A stretch of DNA of 64,000 bases from Sesamum alatum (taxonomy: Eukaryota > Streptophyta > Magnoliopsida > Lamiales > Pedaliaceae): positions 21,853,188 to 21,917,187 of the forward strand of contig JACGWO010000012.1 in NCBI GenBank assembly GCA_034509735.1, written 5' to 3'. This document shows, one piece after another, positions 58,381-64,000 of this stretch. The translations under genes and the position numbers were made by a program. The notes below the pieces were generated by a model. It worked only from the letters and a program-made list of their open reading frames with translations, was not told the DNA's origin and did not search any database. Each line of letters opens with the position of its first letter. Position 1 is the first letter of the stretch.

Positions 58381-59190
58381 ACTTTCCCATAACTATTATC
58401 TGCACATTTAAAAATAAAAACTTACTTATAATACAAAAATGAACATAGAATCATGGAGGGTGGGCCATTCATCAATGCATAAAATACTATGCTTTAAAGC
58501 ATTGGGGAACAGATTCAAAGTGGGGGACCAGACCATGTTTTTGTCCACAAATGCATAAATCATCATCAAAATACTTTAAAATTCGAATTCCTAACAAGAA
58601 ACGGTATAAAGCCACCAAAATCATCCATTTCTACACAAAACCCCATATTCACCATTCAACATCGCAACCCAACAAAAGAAACAAAATATCCAGTCTTGGC
58701 ATATAAAACAAATCACCATTTATAGAAATGTAAGCGCACCATTAAAACAAGACAATAGTCATAGTAGGGATAACTTACCCGTCCTTCGTATGCCCTAGTC
58801 TTTCCCAAAATCATGCAATATCGTACTCCAAATCAGTAATAGCTGGTTATCTTATCTCCAAAGTGCCTTAATCTACATTTTCTCCATCAATTTCACCCTA
58901 AATTGCCTTCAATCTAACCCTAATCGTCCCCCCCCCCCCCCCTTTTCTTTCTTCCTGTGATATTTTTCTCTCTCTTCAATTGAGAGAAGAGAGAACGAAT
59001 GAACAGTCAAAGATCAGAAGGGTATAACGGGTATTTCAGTTTAATTTGTAACGCCGTCAGTCTCTTTTAACAGAAAGGACAAGTGAGCTAGATTTATTAA
59101 ATTCATAAGGGATTTTTTGCATATTTTTGAAACACGATGGAATTTTTAACTGAATTTCAAAAACATAGGTGGGTTTTATACAATTTATGC
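58381..59190. other. MULE 5' leader and right terminal region
   Basis: Upstream and leader sequence of the MULE transposase. It contains a second C run (58928-58942, 15 C) beside a CT-rich tract. It ends in the right terminal inverted repeat. No other gene was seen. Confidence 0.6.
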
Positions 59191-59199
59191 TTAATTTAA

Positions 59200-60966
59200 T
59201 TTATGGATGTATGCATATTTATATCAATATCTGTATAATATAAATATTTAATAATTTAAAAGTTGATTTAGGTCATGTTAAATAAATTTAACCATACATA
59301 TATAGATTTTCTATGATCTCAGTTATGATATTATGAGATCGAGCAAGTACAGGCCATTAGGCTAATATATGTGCACTATACACACTTCAATATAAATTAT
59401 ATAAATAATTTATACAAATATTAAATAAGAAATCATAGCTAATAATTAACTTATGGTTTTAACATTCATAAAAGTGAAAAATTCATTCTAAATTATCCAA
59501 AAAATACTCTTATATAAGTCATGTTTACAAATTTATGTTTGGAGTTATTTACAAGAAGTGGGGCATCGAAATTCACACTCAAGATCAACTAGCGTTGAGC
59601 AGAAGATAGCAGGTCTAGTAGAAAACGTTGGCTTACAAGTTGAGTGAAAGGACATGTCTTTTTATCTTACTAACGAGCAAAATGGTAAAATGATGATATA
59701 ATACTTCTTAGAATGTATGTGGGTAAACACATTAGCCAAAAAATCGTACCATATTATATCAAGTAAAGCCTATAAAGCAAACAAATATTTCGATTTACAT
59801 ATACAAAAACTAGCTAATACAAAATTTAATCTCAAATCTATCCAACACCTACTATACCTAAACAACACAGTAAACATGGCCTTAATATTATCATAAGGAT
59901 TGTGGGCTTCCAGAACACTCAACTATTTTGATTAAGATTAGTCAAGTTGTATTTTAATTCACAATTTAGGAATAATATTATATCAAAATTGTTGAAATTT
60001 GATAGACCGTTAATATTTTGCAGACTCTAGATTTAAAGGCCTAGAACTATCCCCAAACCAATTTAGAGCAATATTGGGCCGGGCTTTTTGTGCTGGTCCG
60101 TATCGGTTTTGGATCGGTCTGTGCACTATGAGTTATGAGGTTATATTAGCCGGCTCCTTATAGAAAAACAAAAACTTCTCAACTTATTTTTAAGATTTTA
60201 ATTTTTAACAAACTCCATCAAATTTGATTGTATAAATTACAGAATTGTTTATTATTTTATAATATTCCTAATTTTCTTTTTATCCAAACACTTAAAAAAA
60301 TTATTAAATAACTGACATCTTATAAAATGCAAATAACATATGAGTTTATAAAGTGTTTCTTATACCAAACACTCCGTAAATTCTTAGTTATTGCCAAGGT
60401 AAAAGAAGGGATGTGAATATGAAAATCTACATACTTCTTGCAGGGAAATTTTAGTTTGGAGCATGCTCCATCAAACCTGAATCAATCATATGATAAGTGC
60501 AATACAATTATCGTGTGATCAATGTACAGTTAAAAATAAAATGACCAATCACATAGTAAGTGTGACCTATGATTAATTTAATTCCGTCAGACCTGATCTG
60601 GACAAGAATTTTCCGTTCTTGGATGAACAAAATCTTGTTTGAGTGCCACGAATTATGGGACCAGGTATCTTTGTCTCGTGACAATTGTTAGTCGAATTTT
60701 GTGGAAGAAAAAACAAATCTAGTTCCATGTGCATGCAATCGTGCACAAAATGGAGCAAGGCCTCGTTTGGTCGCTTCAAGACAAGATTTTAAATTACATG
60801 ACAAATTAAATGAATATTGGGGGTAACATGCCTTTGTACCCCATTCTTCAAATACCATCACATGCTCAAGGACAAGGGGATGGGAAAGAGTAAATTTCCA
60901 TAACTTGGAACAATTTTTTTTGTTCGATAAGCTATTAAGCTCGATTTAATTAGTGTAAAAATAATA
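59200..60966. other. AT-rich spacer
   Basis: No gene was recognised. About 60473-60613 is a copy of the dispersed ATCACATGATAAGTGTA-type repeat, with inverted-looking ends (CAAACCTGAATC and AGACCTGATCTGGACAA). A 68-codon minus-strand ORF here is judged to be chance. Confidence 0.5.
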
Positions 60967-61242
60967 GGAATAATTATATTTACACCCCTTAATTTATTTA
61001 TTTACACAAATTATCTATGCCTTTTGAATAATTACACATACATCCACTAGAATGTAAGCATCATTTACACAAACTATCCCTATTCTTTTAGAAAATAACA
61101 CTTACACCCCTCAAAAGTATCGACATTATTATACAACTACCCCTATTTTTTGCTATCAAGAGTGGTTTATGTAATTATGCAAAAGATAGGGATAATTTGT
61201 GTAAATAGACTATAGGTCAAAGGGTGTAAATGTAATTATCTC
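60967..61242. mobile_element. Short Mutator-type MITE with perfect 9-bp TSD
   Basis: The left end is GGAATAATTATATTTACACCC, and the right end inverted is GAGATAATTACATTTACACCC. Further matched blocks (TTTACACAAATTATC and its inverse) extend inside. AAAATAATA flanks both ends exactly (60958-60966, 61243-61251). It is 276 bp and non-coding. Its termini resemble those of the element at 6829 (GATAATTACA). Confidence 0.85.
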
Positions 61243-61251
61243 AAAATAATA

Positions 61252-63578
61252 GTATATATTTAAAATAATTAAATTACTCAAGTTAGACTAACATTTGATG
61301 TAATTAAAGTTCGTTTGAGCTCGATCGATATTATTTCAACTAAATTTAAGCAATTGATGTGTTCAATTCGACTCGAATTATTTACGACCCTACCAAAAAA
61401 GAGACATGTCCTACTGATTTTGGATATCTGAACAAAGTACAATACTCCCAACACTCTTCAAATATTCCTTAAACGTAATATTTGATGCTTCAAGAAATGT
61501 ACAAATAAGAGATCATCAATAAAAGAAAATATTTAAAAAAAATCATATCAAAACATCTTCGCTACATATTGTAGGCGTCTCGCAAACTAAAAAAATTAAT
61601 TTAGGTACAAGAAAATTAAAAAAATAAATAAAGAAAGACCATATATTTTAGTATGAAAATATCATCAACGATATATTTATATTTACATAAAATTGTTGTA
61701 TATTGTGTCTTTATTGCATTTTTTTTCTCGAGTTGAATAAAATTAGTAATTTTCAGTTGACGTAATTAAGTTAAAACTTATCTTATAATCTTTAATATTT
61801 ATTAATGGAATATAAAATGAATTTTCTTGCAAATCCAAGAAAAGAAACCCTACGTAAATAAAGTCGTTAGGAATGCGCGTGGACTTTCTCCCTCACACCA
61901 TTACTTCTACGGCTATATTAAAACTAGAGATTCCAAAGAAACACAAGCATTGATAAAAAAAATTTATCCGAATCAGGTTTGGTCGAACCAAATCAATCAC
62001 CATATTTGTTATATAATTGATTATTTTTTCTAAATTGTACACCAATCACATGATAAGTATATTACATTTATCATATAATTCATTCAAATTTAATCGAGTC
62101 AAGTTCGAGTTATAATTTCCCTGCATCGTGGGTCAAAAAGGAAATAGTGAAAATTTTGAAGAATCAATCATTATTCCCTGGCCTTATTTTGGGTAGTGTG
62201 CAGCAGCTGTTCTCTGGTGATAACAGAGATAAAGCTACCAAGAACAAGACTTTCGGAATGTTCCTGCCACGTTGTTGATCGTCGTGGTCTAATGTTTAAG
62301 ATCGAATATTGTCATACTCGTTGTATAAATTTAAAAATCTTTATCTAAACATTTGGTAAGGGTCAAATATAGTGTTGATCTTAATTTTTACGACAATACA
62401 TGTGTATTAATCTTTATGTGGGTAGATTTTGATCTACGCAAGTGCAATCCTTCTCGAGCATTTTTTAGTTATCACCTCAACTATCCAATTTTTGTAATGG
62501 AAAACGAAACAGAAAAGAATACTCCTCATACAATCAATGTCCATTATGAGTTCCAACTTTTCTTAACCTTATTCACATTGACATTATTTTAGCATGTTCA
62601 TATTTATATATATAATTAGATTTGTTTATCGTCTTATTATTGTAGTTGTCATATAATTAACTATTGTTTTTATATTACAAATCAATCACATGAAAAACTT
62701 AATTCAGGACAAAATTTCTTACTTCTATTTATCCATTTTTAGGTTTTTGTCAAATGCAACCAATGCTATGAAAAGTATTATTGGAATTATTATGTGATTG
62801 TTTATGTTTATAATCAAACTGTGCATCAATCATAATAGTAAGCATAATTTTACTCGCTATCAGCTGCAGAAGGGTATCTCAGTAGCTGAAGTAAAGCGGG
62901 TTGTATTTTCTCATAAGTTAGGTTGGATCATACCACCTTAAACACGAACCATTTTGTAATATTAGATACATTATTTGATTACAATGAGTTTTTTGGTCCA
63001 CTCTGCACTTTGTAGAGCTGAAGTGATAGATTCACAAGCTCAATAGTAATTATGACTCAAATCAGATATTTCACAATATCAGATACTTCAATAATCACTT
63101 CTAACTAGGGTTACTATGCTAGTTGCCCATCCATACTTTAACCATAAAGGAAAAGAAAAAAAAATAATTCAACGGCCTAGAAATTCTAACCCAATTAATC
63201 AATTTTGGTCAAACTTAAACTAATCAAATGACATGTGCGATTATTTACTGTTCAAGAAGAATGACTAATTAAATGATAAGTGTATTACATTTATTATGCA
63301 ATTAGTTCATCCCAACAAAACCTGATTCAGATAAAAAAAATTCCATCCCCGGCAAAATGATATCTACAATATCTTGGCTTAGTGATTAGCTTTGAGATTC
63401 GAACTACATTTTTCCATGTGTGGAGGTGAATGAACTCTCTTACTGTCTGATTCACACATAAAACACTAAACTAAACAAACAACAAAAGAAGTCACAAACA
63501 TGAAGAAGTAATAACCTCGTCAATTTCAAAGAAATTAAGGAAAACAATTGAGGGTTTTATTCTTGAGATTGCACAAAT
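61252..63578. other. AT-rich spacer with dispersed short repeats
   Basis: No gene was seen. Copies of the local short repeat lie at about 61955-62110 and 63190-63345 (see the separate entry). A tRNA-like promoter pair (TTGGCTTAGTGATTAGC, then GATTCGAAC) near 63374-63410 may be a SINE head of another family. Short ORFs here show no motif. Confidence 0.5.
61955..62110. repeat. Dispersed short palindromic repeat family (representative copy)
   Basis: The start TTTATCCGAATCAGGTTTGG and the core ATCACATGATAAGTATATTAC/ATTTATCATATAATT recur near 3050, 60473 and 63190. The end ACCTGATTCAGATAAA of the 63190 copy is the inverse of the start. This looks like a MITE family of 150-160 bp. Target duplications could not be fixed. 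Confidence 0.55.
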
Positions 63579-64000
63579 CTAAATCTTTGAGTTCTCCATA
63601 ACAGAACTAACCTCAACTGTACCATAATCAAGCAACTCCTGAATCATCTGCTCTATGTGATCATCTTCAAGAGATCTGAACTTGTCTACATTATTATCTG
63701 ACGACGTTGTCGGGCTCTCGTAACTACTAGTACCCTTTTCCTCGTCCTTGTTGTCTGTGCCGTTTTCTCTGTCGAAACGTGACGCTTGAACTGCTCCGTT
63801 CAAACCCGGTTTCTTGGCCATCGCGAGGGACGTCATGTGGCATTTATGCAGCTTAGCCATTAAGGTAGCTGAAAGAAGCCTCCCCGACGATAATTGAGGC
63901 TCGTTCGGGCCATACGAGAAGTTGGTGCGGGCTCTAGGCCCGGACATGATTCTTGCCGCCTCGTCGTACGCCTTCGCTGCGTCCTCCGCCGTCTCGAACG
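63579..64000 (-). CDS. AP2/ERF transcription factor, ERF003/SHN group, C-terminal part
   Basis: The frame is open to the right edge. It starts within the AP2 domain (FETAEDAAKAYDEAARIMSG, then PRARTNFSYGPNE), which binds GCC-box-like DNA in the nucleus. Next comes LLSATLMAKLHKCHMTSL, the conserved middle motif of the SHN/ERF003 group. The C-terminal motif is DDHIEQMIQELLDYGTVEV. The link between them is acidic and Ser-rich. These three motifs in this order are specific to that ERF subgroup, which includes regulators of cuticle wax and growth. The start codon and the first half of the AP2 domain lie beyond the window. Stop at 63579-63581. No damage was seen in the visible part. Confidence 0.93.
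   Translation of the reverse strand, partial: FETAEDAAKAYDEAARIMSGPRARTNFSYGPNEPQLSSGRLLSATLMAKLHKCHMTSLAMAKKPGLNGAVQASRFDRENGTDNKDEEKGTSSYESPTTSSDNNVDKFRSLEDDHIEQMIQELLDYGTVEVSSVMENSKI

Larger units (their letters stand above)
48926..59190 (-). mobile_element. Mutator-like element (MULE) with nested insertions
   Basis: A perfect 9-bp duplication TTAATTTAA flanks it (48917-48925 and 59191-59199). The left end reads GGACAAATTGCATTTTTCCC. The right end inverted reads GCATAAATTGTATAAAACCC, with further matches into CCATGTGTTATCAAAA/CCTATGTTTTTGAAA. The element holds a minus-strand MuDR-type transposase gene, now a pseudogene, and a plus-strand GRF zinc-finger frame. Of its 10.3 kb, 4.2 kb is a PIF/Harbinger insertion and 0.7 kb a Tourist-like insertion, leaving an original of about 5.3 kb. 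The ends are old, with about 60-70% identity by eye. Confidence 0.85.

Noticed and set aside
63374..63480. Another full SINE copy
   Set aside because: Only an A-box-like and a B-box-like stretch are present. The family body and a target duplication were not found, so I mention it only within the spacer entry.
1..64000. Defence islands, CRISPR arrays, operons or other prokaryotic systems
   Set aside because: No array of spaced identical repeats, no operon-like gene packing and no bacterial gene family was seen. Intron structure and gene families are plant nuclear.

Overview
The window is nuclear DNA of a flowering plant, almost certainly a eudicot. It is AT-rich, its genes carry short GT-AG introns, and it holds plant-only families: a plasma-membrane H+-ATPase ending in YTV, a DUF4228/PADRE protein, an At1g80640-type receptor-like kinase and an ERF of the ERF003/SHN group. 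An asterid (for example Lamiales) would fit, but the species cannot be named from the sequence alone. No prokaryotic gene, rRNA gene, tRNA gene or CRISPR array was seen.

Layout. 1-9,350: an unplaced ORF, the first exon of a plant-specific gene on the minus strand (2283-2621), then AT-rich spacer holding two foldback elements. 9,350-28,100: a transposon cluster. It contains a Ty1/copia element (10740-16294) that carries a hAT-like insertion in its reverse transcriptase, a non-coding LTR element (16315-21334) that landed 15 bp from the copia copy, and a Ty3/gypsy element (22255-27602). All three LTR elements lie on the minus strand and are broken. 28,100-36,400: a spacer of small elements: tRNA-derived SINEs, an LTR-like direct repeat pair, a hAT-like element and foldback elements.

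36,400-46,700 is the gene island. It holds a receptor-like kinase (10 exons, 447 aa, plus strand), an intronless DUF4228 protein (202 aa, plus strand) and a plasma-membrane H+-ATPase (15 exons, 950 aa, minus strand). The exon models were built by hand; every splice phase closes. The H+-ATPase has one GC-AG intron, and a 15-residue stretch of exon 7 is out of frame because three single bases are missing.

46,700-59,200: a foldback element (47603-48532), then a Mutator-like element (48926-59190) with a perfect 9-bp target duplication. Its transposase gene is split by a complete PIF/Harbinger transposon (53948-58157) carrying its own DDE transposase and Myb/SANT-like gene. A Tourist-like element (49106-49829) and a GRF zinc-finger reading frame also lie inside it. 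59,200-63,578 is AT-rich spacer with one more foldback element and a dispersed short repeat. The window ends inside an ERF gene on the minus strand (63579 to the edge).

The host genes do not form an operon or a visible pathway; their proximity is ordinary plant gene spacing. The most informative content is the layered transposon history, which can be ordered from target-site duplications, and the damaged H+-ATPase exon.
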